A DNA stretch of 64,000 nt from Cyclina sinensis. Its lineage: Eukaryota > Mollusca > Bivalvia > Venerida > Veneridae. Positions 37,531-49,200 of this stretch are shown one piece after another. The translations under genes were made by a program, and so were the position numbers. The stretch spans positions 1,353,197 through 1,417,196 of the forward strand of contig JAAONU010000009.1 of NCBI GenBank assembly GCA_012932295.1, in the 5' to 3' direction. How positions within the stretch are numbered: the stretch's first letter is position 1; each line of letters opens with the position of its first letter. The notes under the pieces are model-generated. The model was not told where the DNA came from. It made no database searches and saw nothing but the letters and a program-made list of their open reading frames with translations.

Positions 37531-39400
37531 GTTGTTCCCAGAAAAATGAGTAGCCCGTCTTGTGTGACCTTGTGGTTTGCGCAGGTGACATTTTCCAGAT
37601 AAACGTTGCTAGCAAAGTCAGGATTATGTCTTGTTTACTGATCTTAACTGTAAATAAGTGTGACTTAAGTTAGGTAAGTATTGAGGTAGAACTATTGACA
37701 ATTGTTTACGCCCGGGGACTCATTTAACGGAGTAGCCGTACACCAAAATCGACTATCCATGATATAGAATCTCCGGTGTATATACGTCACAGCGAAGCAC
37801 CTGACGTTTTTTTTTTTTTTTCATGATATATCGATGTTCAGCTCATTTTGATTTTCTTTAAGAACATTTATGTGTATATAACCGTGTCTGTATAACAAAA
37901 AATATACCTTTATCTGAACACTTATAATCATCTGACTGTGGAAACCTGCCGCAAGCGGAATTTAACGATATTTCAAAGGGTAAAACATGCTAAATACAGG
38001 AATGTTGATGTGTTTTAATACTGAATAATAAATCATGTATCAGCGATATTTATCTTGGCCCATTAGCCGTTTTTACAGACTATTAAATATTAGTCGATTT
38101 AAGTATGATAAATATGATTTATATCAGTAAAATGCAAAACATAAATGCGCTGAAGGAAAGCTGTGACATCATTGGGTGTTAGTTTAAAATGCTTGTAGCC
38201 GCTTAACAACTTTAATGCCAACAGAATAGCTCGAATTACCAATCTATGCTACGATGCTCAGACGAAAGAAAGCCTCAAAAAGAAAACAGTTGATATGTGC
38301 GTTCAGATAATTTTTTGACATTTGTATATGCATTTTAAACCAGTTTAAAAGTCTTACTAAGGCAAAGAAATAAGGGAGACCAGTTACTGATACTTACATA
38401 ATACTTTTGATTGTTACACTCATTAATAAGTCAACCTAATTCCGATATTCGCATTTTGTTCATACTAACTTGACTGCAATGTTTATTCATATTTATAATT
38501 TAAAAAAAAAATGTTTCTCGAACGTAACTTTAGCACTGTCATGGCTGACTTACCTTTAGCTATAAATCAGTGAACGGTAACTCTTGTTGTTTTTTAATTA
38601 CATAAGAGCCAAGACTGAGAGCAACGACTAACCTGATACCAAATACAACACTTCCGACATAACTTTCACCATAAGACGGCTAGGCTAGAACATAGGTATA
38701 AAATATTGCAGTTATAGCATACAAGACTGTTAAGATTGATGTGTCAAAGAGAAACTATTCATTCTTTATAGATATCCATTTACCTCCCTTTCTTACAATG
38801 TTCTGAATCTGTGAATAATCAGGTCCCACAATCTTGGAATCTCTGGTAACTTCATGTAAAAGTTGATGACCTATTGGTGTCTACTGTCTTATACAGTCAG
38901 GCTGCCTTTTACGATTGGATATTGATTAAATAATAGACTTTGAGGTAACCCACTACTAAAATATGAACTTTTTTAACTTTTATGCTAATTAAAATATTTT
39001 ACAATACTTATATAGATGAAGTACTTTTTACCTTATCTTTGCCTGTTTCTGACAATTCGATTTTTCATTTATGATTTTTTTAACATTAAGAATTGTGCTG
39101 ACGCTACATACCTACGTGGTTGACTTCCGAACAGAATGAGAAAATATCATTTTATCTTCTTTATCATAGCTACCTTTCCAATGGACTGAGAAATGCCAAT
39201 ACACAGATTTCATGCAACCACTCGGCAATTATTACGACGTAATCTTTTCAAATAATGACGCATGGAAAGAGTTGTTCACAATATGCAATGCAGACACCTC
39301 ATACAAATTGAAAAGCTCTCTTTATTTTCTGTACATCGGTCGCTTATGAGGCCTATATGGCTGTCAACAGCGAGTGTCATAGGACTAATTTAGGTGATAT
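37531..39400. other. intergenic, no gene seen
   Basis: AT-rich spacer between the 3' ends of Wnt6 and Wnt1. It has a T-run at 37807-37821 and nothing else recognisable. Confidence 0.5.
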
Positions 39401-39422
39401 GGTTACTCACGTACTATCGCCA

Positions 39423-39504
39423 GCCCGGGTAGCTCAGGTGGAAGAGCACCTGAACTTGCAAGCGGGGGGGGGGGGGGTCGCGGGTTCGTGTCCCGCCCTG
39501 GGTA
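39423..39504 (+). tRNA. tRNA-Ala(TGC)-like sequence, probably pseudogene or SINE head
   Basis: Acceptor GCCCGGG pairs with CCTGGGT (two G-T pairs). D-arm GCTC/GAGC is intact, the loop is CTTGCAA with anticodon TGC at 39457-39459, and the T-arm is GCGGG/CCCGC with TTCGTGT. The A-box TAGCTCAGGTGG is good, while the B-box GGTTCGTGTCC has one change. The anticodon stem mismatches at three of five pairs and a run of 14 G (39464-39477) expands the variable region. It is therefore unlikely to be a working tRNA. Confidence 0.5.
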
Positions 39505-42110
39505 ACTGATTTTTCTGACCCCGCGACACGAGCTTGAAGATATTATGAGACTGTTGTTGCAGAAACAGACAACTTTATTACATGAGCTGGAAGAAGGCGT
39601 CGCCGGGTTTAACTGTCCAATTGTAACCATCTCAACTATCTCTGACTAATACCCCCTTGACATAATTCAATTTTTAAAGATTTCTACAACAGTCTCTATG
39701 TGGGTAAAGTATGTCATGACGAGGATGAATGTTTATATTAATGCTGGAAAAAATAACAACAAACGAGTTAGGATATTTACACAACCTTTTTCTGTAAAAC
39801 AATAAATTATAGAAATTTATGTACAAAACTTTTACGAAATACCATAGACATAGGTAAACAAGAGACAATAATTTAATAATTTTCACGATTTGAATAACAA
39901 CGGATAATATCCTATAAGTTTGAAAAACAGCACGCTACACAAAGTCTTCCCTTCAGATATATATTTATCAATACATCTATCTATCAGTAAAAAAAACAGG
40001 AGTAAAACTCAGGAATCAACATTAAAGTAACTGTATAACTTTAAGCAGAAGAAAAGCTTTGTTTGATTTATGACGTCAGGAATGACGTCATAATCTTTCC
40101 AGAAATGTAAATAATATAATATTACACCATGTTTCAAAATCTTTTGATACAAAGCCTTTGAATAACTGCGTCATGTTTCCTTGAAAACATTTTACGATTT
40201 AAAAACATGTGAAATAATACGTTACGTAACACTATTAAAATGATGTCGATCTATGGCTATAGTTTTACTATTGGAACTAAATAAATAAAATTATGATCAT
40301 CCAAAAAAGATAGTCTTTCATTTTTTTCAAAGGTATCTCTCTCTACAGCCTGAAAGACGTGTACAGACTATTTTGCTATGTAACAGTATAATGTTAACAT
40401 AAACATATTTCTGGAAAGATTACGGAGTGCAATGTGGTAACCATTGTCCTGAAAGCTTTACTTTTAGTTTGTTAAGAAAAGTTGAACACTTCATTGAATT
40501 CACCTTGCATATGACGTTATTACACTACTACAAGTCACATGTTGCGCTGTCAACCAATCAAAAGAAAACCTGTCGTCATGAATATGATAATTGTCTACAA
40601 CAATGCGTTAACAAAAGTCTGATTCAATTTCTGTTTTGAACGGTTAAATGGAAATGGTAAAGATACCTTTGCCAGGTGCTGTACTTAATAATTCAAAATT
40701 CAAAATTTGCAATCAGCATATGCTTACTAAATAATCAAGAAAATGAAAAATTCTTACAAACTCTAAGCATTTACAATCAAAAGAAATTCGAAAATGATTT
40801 CTTTCTTTTTTTGTTAAATTTATGCCAAGATGTCTGCAACAAACTTCTTTTTCACTGCATAATGCACGCGCGTTCATCCTAAAGCTGAATTATCAGTTGA
40901 AAAAAAAATGTTTTTGAGGTGGACAGCATTAGTTCTTGGCAAATATTTGCAATGACAGCCAAACGTTTATAATGTTTGTTTGTTGTTGTTTTTTTCTCAC
41001 AAATGAAGCATGAACTGACGAAATCACGAAAAAATGGCGAAATAATGAACATGGTGGGGGTGGGGGTGGGGGTATATGCTTGATTTTCTGTGAAATTATT
41101 AACTGATACGAAATTATTTGACTACGAAAGGTTTTTAGGACTATGTACTACTTTACTACATAAGATAGCAAAGCCAAATACATGTTTTACAATTCAAAAA
41201 TATTACAAAAGCAAACGTCTTCGTAAAGATACAACAGAGAAGAAGTTAAACGTTAATATATAACCATGAAATAACAATACACTAAGTGATGAACCCTGCG
41301 GTGGCCTTTGGATAAATGTTATTTCTGTTTACTTTCACTAAGATCATTTGATCTGCAGGCACTATTCCGATGAATCAATGCAAATAAGAATCAATCTGAA
41401 CACAGCTGAAGTGACAGTTTTCCATAGATTTACAGTCATTAATGAACACATGATATTACATACCAGTTTGTAAATCAACAAATAATTCAAAACAGAATCT
41501 CACAAATTTCATTTCTAGTATTAGGTATATCAGTTCAGTAAAAATCGGAAAACAAATGCACAATTGTAAAAATAGGTTCAGAAAAAAAAGTACTTAACCG
41601 GTTTAGGAAATGTAGCCAGCGGTTAGTCAGTTAAAACCAATATATTTGAATCAGGTAGAAAGTATTCAGCAAGTATTATCTTTTCTTTCATAAAAAAGAT
41701 TTACAGATCAAACGGATATTGTAAAACCATATCAAATTTGTTAAAATAACTGCGAAACCGCTTCATTCAAATGACCTTAGTTTAGCAACTATGTATTTGT
41801 CTATATTGAAGCTAAGTTACAAACGCGCGTGGATAAAACAGTTGAAAATACTTCTGTATATTTAAGAGCACTAGTAAAACTTGGGTTTTGAAGTAACCGC
41901 GGAACTACGAAAGTGAAACAGAAATTGAACAAATATATACAAAAAAGTATATTGCATATTCTTAAGCGTTCCGAAATGCAAAAAACTGTTTCAAATACGT
42001 ATTTTGTTTGCTTCATCTTCACTTCTACTTATCTTTTCCTGACTGGGACATTTAACAAGCTTTCGTCCACAGACGACTGCCTCTTGTTAAACATTATAAA
42101 CTAATTAAAC
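39505..42110. other. intergenic, no gene seen
   Basis: AT-rich. One G-rich stretch at 41051-41072, GGTGGGGGTGGGGGTGGGGG, may form a quadruplex. The open frames here have no protein features. Confidence 0.5.
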
Positions 42111-42139
42111 TTTACAACATGATGGCAAAATGGCTCTTA

Positions 42140-42645
42140 TTCACTTCCGGTTTTTTATATACGATACTATTTATATCACTCAGTCTATTTTTAGTAACCA
42201 TTATGCCACTACAAGATATTCTGAAAGATACATTTTCGCAATGTCTATACCATTTTATGCTGTGCAGTTCAATATTAGTTACTGAAGGCAAAATAAGACA
42301 AATATAACAATACAAAATATAACAATATGGCTTTTCATTCTTTACAAGCGTCCTTTCCGCACCAGACTTACTGATATTGCCTTCCATTTGTAACTTTATG
42401 ATGATTTACCACAGGAAAATGAAATATACACTGGCTTTTTATAAGTGTATATGTACATGTACATGTATATGTGAAACATGATTATACATGTTTGCTACAA
42501 TTTACTGTTAAAACTCGGCGACTTCAACATTCAGCTATCACTTCCGGTTTTGTACATGTTACTATATTCTAACTCTCAGTCAGTTTTTATAAGCACACAT
42601 ACAATAATATCTGATATTCTGAGGGATATATTTTCAGAATGTCTT
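42140..42645. repeat. diverged local duplication, two copies ~400 bp apart
   Basis: About 105 bp at 42140-42245 recurs at 42539-42645. Both begin CACTTCCGGTTTT, share CACTCAGTC / CTCTCAGTCAG, and share GATATTCTGA then GATA then ATTTTC then AATGTCT. In translation both give a similar DILxDxFSxCL segment, but neither lies in a credible gene. A TGTACATGTACATG palindromic run sits between them, near 42450. Confidence 0.55.
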
Positions 42646-42805
42646 CAGCGACATGAATATCTGATATTCCAAAAGAACAGCACGTGGTTGATATTCATAG
42701 CACCAGAATCTATGAGAAGGATTTATAGATGTGCGTGAGTCTATTCTAGAATCACGTGGGCATAAATATGCCACATTGCATATAGTACAATCCCGGAGTC
42801 CGAGT

Positions 42806-42811
42806 TTTATT
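42806..42811 (-). promoter_or_regulatory. candidate Wnt1 polyadenylation signal
   Basis: TTTATT on the + strand reads AATAAA on the gene strand, about 55 nt after the Wnt1 stop. A 3' UTR this short would be unusual for a developmental signalling gene, so a distal site is quite possible. Confidence 0.25.
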
Positions 42812-42865
42812 CCTGTGCATACTGAAGCACGGTATCTGGGATTTATCCCTTGCTTATCCCGTTTT

Positions 42866-43200
42866 CTAGAGGCACGTGTGTCTAATTTTTGTTCTTGTGC
42901 ACACTTTACATTTCACTTCACAACACCAGTGAAACGTGCAACTGCATCGTTCCCTAACAGTGTACGGCTCTGATTTATAGCCACGCCCACAACACATCAA
43001 GTCACACCCATCAATACCTATTGACGTGGCGTTACACTCACGCCCCACAGTTCCAACGCTACCAACACTATCCTCTCTTTCACAAAAGTTCGGCGATTCT
43101 TCGAAATAAACTAGATCTCTCTTATCCGGTCTTTTGTGATTAGGGTCAGCAGGTTCAAGCTTTAATTTCTTCTTTGATCTGCGTCCCCCATTATTGTTTC
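42866..43200 (-). CDS. Wnt1: Wnt1 exon 5: C-terminal cysteine domain, stop
   Basis: Acceptor ATTTCAG ending at 43201; TAG stop at 42866-42868. After finishing the Gly codon it encodes 110 residues: [65 protein letters not shown] and [16 protein letters not shown], ending IRHTCL. Asn-Ala-Thr is a glycosylation sequon. The basic Asn/Gly/Lys-rich start is short where fly wingless has a long insertion. Twelve cysteines match the Wnt pattern. Confidence 0.96.
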
Positions 43201-46200
43201 CTGAAATTTGAAAACGAAACAATTTTTCAAAATGTAAAAGCAATTTTCGAAATGGAACTGTATTTGACGAAATGGGTGTTGAAACAAGAAACGCAATGCT
43301 AAGCAGAAAAGCGGCGCTTTGTTGGCCTTGTTTGAGTTTGTAGAATTTATGGTAACTTCAAGTGTTTGTTTGCGATACTTTCAGTCATCAAGTAACATGA
43401 ATGAAGTTCAACCTTTTCGTCTTGCACACTTTAGGTTACAAAATTAACATATAGGTTTAAGTTTAAAATATTTATTTTATTTTAAAACAATTGTCATCTA
43501 TTTCATTTTCACACAATATAATGAGAGCATTTTGAAAATATAGACTGGTGAGTTGTAGTATGTCAATGACCACTGTTTTTGTGTATTATCACTTGGAAAA
43601 ACGAATAAGATGCCACAGTAGGAACACTTGCCCTACATAATTTTTAAAGCATCTGGTTACATCGAATGAAGTTCTGTGTATCAGCAAAAATAAATCAGAT
43701 CTCCTTTGCTTTTTGCGCTTACATAATGCAAGGGAGACAATTCTAACAACTCGACGAAGAAATCGTACAGAAGTAGTCAAAACGCTAAAACACATGCGTA
43801 AAATTGGACGTTCATGCCAACTGTATTTGAAATAAAAAGGAACATATAACGGTAAGAAACAGTAAAAACACATGAAGATCTTGCATATTTTAGAAATAAT
43901 CAGATATGAAAAGTATGAATGAAAAAAAAATCTCCTTTTCTAACTAGTGAAGCATTCACAGGATTTTGGATAAATGACTTTGAACATCTGAGGGCCTTTA
44001 CGAAACTTACTTCAAGCGGATGAAATTTTACATGCCGGAGACATATTCATGCATTAAATCCAGTACATTTAAATCAAATTAGATATCTATTAGTCAAAAT
44101 GAATATTTCTTTACAGATCTATTGCTGAATTAACGACATCACATTGAAGCAACACACATCTTTTACACAAGCGTTTGGTGTACGTGAACAGGTAAAGCAA
44201 AGACGCCCAGTTTCAAACATACCATAAAGCCTGAAGCAACCAAGCATATTGCAAAACGAAAAAAAAAACGACAGTCACAATGCATTCTATTTAATCTACG
44301 CTAAAATGAATATGTGACAAAAATAAGCGAAAGTGAAGGAGCATTTTTGGACGGCAGATAGAATTACACTTTTCACACCCATATGTTTGAGCCACGCTCA
44401 CGGTTTTCGCGCGATATGGAGAGGAATTTAATTTCGATCCCTTTATACTTCCTGTAATATGTATGACCAAAATGATAGATTAATTACTTGTTTTGCCATA
44501 CAAAAATGCTCTGTACGTGTGATTTTGATGCAAAATGAAAATGCAGATGCAAAATTAAAACGGGACCAATAAAATTGCAGTAAACAAACAAATATTGCGA
44601 CTAAGTATTGCAACGAAATGTATTGCAACAAAAGGGACTGCAGCGAAAAAAAGTAGTTGCAAAAAATAACAAAAGAAAAATTGCAACAAAAGGTTTTGCA
44701 ACAAAAAGTATTGCAACTAAAAGTAAATTCAACAAAGGGTTTTGCGATAAATGGTATTGGTAAAAAGGTATTGCAACGAACATGTATGGGATGAAAGTAT
44801 TGCAACAAAAAGTAAATGCAACAAAAGGTATTGCAACAGAAGGTAAATGTAACAAAAGGTATTGCAACGAAAAAGTGTTGAATCGAAGTATTGCAACGAA
44901 AAATGAATACAACAAAATGTATTGCAGGAAAAGGTATTGCAACAAAAAGGATTTTGGCTCAAAGTATTGCAACAAAAGGTAAATGCAACAAAAGTTATTG
45001 CAACGTGTAGTACTGACCTTCAGCGTCATTGCTTCCTTCATTGCCTACAATCAAATCAAAACACAACAGTCAATTTCAATATAGAGATTGTGAAGTTCGA
45101 AGGCGCCATTTCAGAAATGTTCTGACATTCACGTTTTTATAGTCCATCTTTTAAGTGGTATTCCAGTAATTTTTCAAGCGATGATTATATGTACATCTAC
45201 TTATTGTGTAAATGATGACGATGACGATAAATAAAGGACGTGTATAAATTATAACGTTATTTTGTCTATGATTATAGATGACTGATAGGAAGTTATACAT
45301 ATGTATGTTATAATAAGAATTACAATAAATGAGCGCTTTCTAAATGAAACCAAGTTGAAATTATTGATTTTTTAAGACCGGATGTGACGTTATATGATAA
45401 CCTACACAAGAAAACCGCTCCGCTTGCACTATAACTAACTAATGGAAGAATGTACTAAGATATTTTGCTATGAAACGCTTTGATGAAAGAGGAAGTTGGC
45501 ATTTAACGCCCAACTGCGCATGCGCTTTGGAAAAGTCAAAAACAATTTTAACAAGTGGCATATATTATGAAAACCATCTCTTCGACATATTCTCTGTGAA
45601 TAACTTAAACACAAAGAAATAAATTTGAAAAGAAATTTACAAATTTTACGGGAAAACAAGCAAGTAACTTCTTCAGTGCAAAGAAAGAAACAACAGATAA
45701 CACCCAATATGGTTGATAAAGGTTCACTTTTAGAAAAAAAATGTTTATTAGGAAATAAAAATTTATTTTTGATCCCCATTTGCCACACTAGTAGATGTTT
45801 TTTTTCCCATTTTGTTCCTGAATGGAGGACTTCACAAGCCTTAATAAACATTAGACTAAGTATCAATTTTCATTTTGGAATGAATCTCGTCACCAAAACC
45901 CGACTTCTAATGCTGAAAACCTAACTTAAGATCGTGAAGTGGTTTTTGCATACAAATATTCATTTTTTTATGGCGATAACATTAGCCCCACAAGACGTAT
46001 AACTCTTTATCATCTCTGTATTATTTGAAAAAGAAATTTTACCCAACTGATTTCATTTTTTATCCTCTACGTAGGATATTTGAACACTAATTATAAAATC
46101 GTATATGAAAATGAAAGCAAGATCTGTCAATTTCTACAGGTGTTTCAAATTCTCTAAATGACACAGTCATCTTTACCCTTTTTCAGAACAAGCACTAAGG

Positions 46201-49200
46201 ATATTTGTTTAAAAAAGTTTTGTTTACCATTTCTTAATTGTAAATGCTTGAATGGAAGTATTTCACTTTTTATCTTAAATTCTGCATATTTACGACTAAG
46301 GGAGATTACCCTGTTTGACTGAGAACAAACCAAATAATTGGGATGCGATTTAGAGTCGGTCGAAACTTCCTGAAGTGAAAATTAAATGAAAACGCCTTAA
46401 CCTGAAATTAATTAGTAATTATGTCAGAAGAGTTCCTGCGTCTAAAAGACTATTTTTATCGACGACTACATGAGACGACGTTAGTACGTCGAAATAGCTT
46501 TTACACCTGTGTTTCTGTAGTATTTTTTGAGTCGTTACCAAAACGACGTTTTTTAATATCATACAAATGACATCTTTAAAGCTTTTCTTAGCGAAAAAGT
46601 GAAAATAGATTTCTTAACTTTACACATATATCAAAGAATGATTTAATTTTCTTCCAAATTTAACCAAGCAAATTGTGTAAAAACACAAGAATACATGTTT
46701 AGGCACTTTGCACTGCAAATGAACAAGTAGGTAATAAAAATCTCTTACTGTAATAAATTTTAACAGTTTTCCAACATTTGAGGAGTAGACAGGCCATAAC
46801 CAAAATTACCAATGAAGTCTTATATGAGATCCTTATGGAGGTATGTTCGGATCGAACGTATAGACAAAATGGTGCCCCTGGCACTGTTTTTTGTTTTCAA
46901 AAACGGTAGAAATATTTTGAAATAGAAATGTCTTTCAGATATATATACAAAATTAAAAAAATATATATATATCCCTAAACAACAAAACTAGAAAATGTCA
47001 AAGTTCTTACCTGGCAACACCCTTGATGCGCCATCAAATCTGTCTTTAAGAATATCACCAATTTTTCTGAACAGCGGTAAACGCATCCAACACGTTTTTA
47101 TGGTACAACTCCCCGACATTCCGTGACATTTACAGTCTCTCTGCATCTCTCTTTTGATATGCTGCGAATAAATAAATAAATAAATAAATAAATGAGAGAG
47201 TGAGTGAGTGATAAGTGGACGAACGAACGAACGAATAAATGAATAATCCATTAATTATGAAAAAAATGAAAGCCAGAGAATGATTTTCAACCCCGACCAT
47301 GCCACCCTTTCCAAAAAAATCACTCTCACAGGGACATATGCCTGTTTTTTTTCTCTTTCTTTCTTTAAAAAAGATCCCTTATCTGTTAATATGCCTTCCA
47401 AAAATACTACTTTTTAGCAATTTTGGTCTGCGTTTCTTCAAAAAGGGTATGGAGAATTAAACATTTATAAAAACGAGGAAAATCACAACATTTACTTGAT
47501 ATTCTATGATGCTCAGTTAACAGTAAAACAGTCATAAAAGACTTACAGGTTGTGCTGGTTTTGATAAAGTCTGGCTAAGTGCAAGGTCAGAATTGTTTCG
47601 AACTTTATATCATTATGATTAACAAGGTTGAAGTGCCTGAAGATTTTTTCAGAGGAGGGTATCTTGCAACATAAACCGAAAGATTGAGTAAGCCGAGAAA
47701 ATGAGGGTATCAAATCGTTCGCAGTCACTTATTAAGGGGCCAATAAATATACCGAAAGCGGCCATTTAGTATAAAGATCTTCTCATCCATGGCTTTACCT
47801 ATTGTTACTTTTGTCAGGTAAATGTTCATTTTCTTGATAGAGTTATTTCGCACTTAATTGTGAACTCTCCATCACGATAATTTGATCCAGTAAACACTAT
47901 AATACGTCGCCAGTTTTTACAAGCCAACTTTGTCATGAAACTGACGTTAAACATTCGTTGTATTGTTGTCAATTTAAAAGGCAAGTCATTGCCAGTGTGC
48001 CATGCCAGAGTATACTGTGTGAATGAAAGCTTTCAATACAACACAGACATATGTTACATACCCTTTAAAATATATTTATTATCTTCTTATTTCATGAAAA
48101 AGTTCTGAAGACAGAACAGAAAAAAAATACTGCTTTAACAATTAAAAACCTTTTCTATCAGTGGTAAAAAGAAATTTAACACCTTCCAATATTTTTATAG
48201 TCTTCTAAGTGATATCGGATTAAATGAGTTTCTGATGTTAAAATATAGACCTTAGTGGTTCCAGTCCAGATATCGACGGTTCGAAACCAGTCAGCAAAAT
48301 TGAAACGCGGCAGATTGAATTAGGATGAAATCTAAATAGAATGAGAAAATTTACTTTTTTTCTTTTAAACTTGTCTCTTCAGTTATGTAAAACAAAATAA
48401 AAAGGTTCATAGGCCAATTATAAGAGAAATTAAATTTAGAAATACAAACCCGTCGACCAGCCTCATTATTATGCAAATTCATCATGTAGCGGAAGTCCCT
48501 CCCCTTTTCTGCAACATCAACAAATTTTCTCGAAAACTTCTTTCCGAAATTTGCGTTGTCACTGCAGCCACCCCATTCCCAGTCCACTCCATGGGGCTGG
48601 CGAAGATTGTAGTTGCATGTACATGTATAGATACTTCCGTCCGCGCATGCGCGCGCCACTGAATGAGCAACTGCGGCACTTGTTATTGCATAGATAAAGG
48701 CAGTCTCCCGACACCCTGAAAAAATATTTTTAAAAATCAATAAACTTTATTAACTTTTATTCTATGAAATTACTATGTTGAATAATTTACGAATGATAAA
48801 AATCAGCAGACGCACGCGTCACCATCAAGTCTTTGGATACCTGAAACTGAGGTACTTCAACTGTCTGGAGGTTTCTAGGTAAGCAATACCCGGTTGTCAA
48901 CGGAAAAACCGTGGAGTTATGGCATTTTCTCCAAATCAAAACTTGTAAATGACTGGAATTTTATCATTTAATTTTCTGTTTGTACGGTATAAAACCAGCT
49001 GTAACTTTGAAATTTTGCTGAGAGTAAAAGATCTGTAAATCATGATGGTGATGACGATGGTGGTGATGACGATAATGATGACTACGACGACGATGACGAC
49101 GACAACATCTACGGCGACGACGATGATGATAATGGGTGGCGGTAGTGTTGACGAGAACGACAACGACGATGATGATGATGGTGGTGGTGATAATGATGAT

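Noticed and set aside
44443..45041. Minus-strand frames rich in Phe, Cys, Leu and Gln
   Set aside because: They are translations of the TTGCAAC array in a Wnt1 intron.
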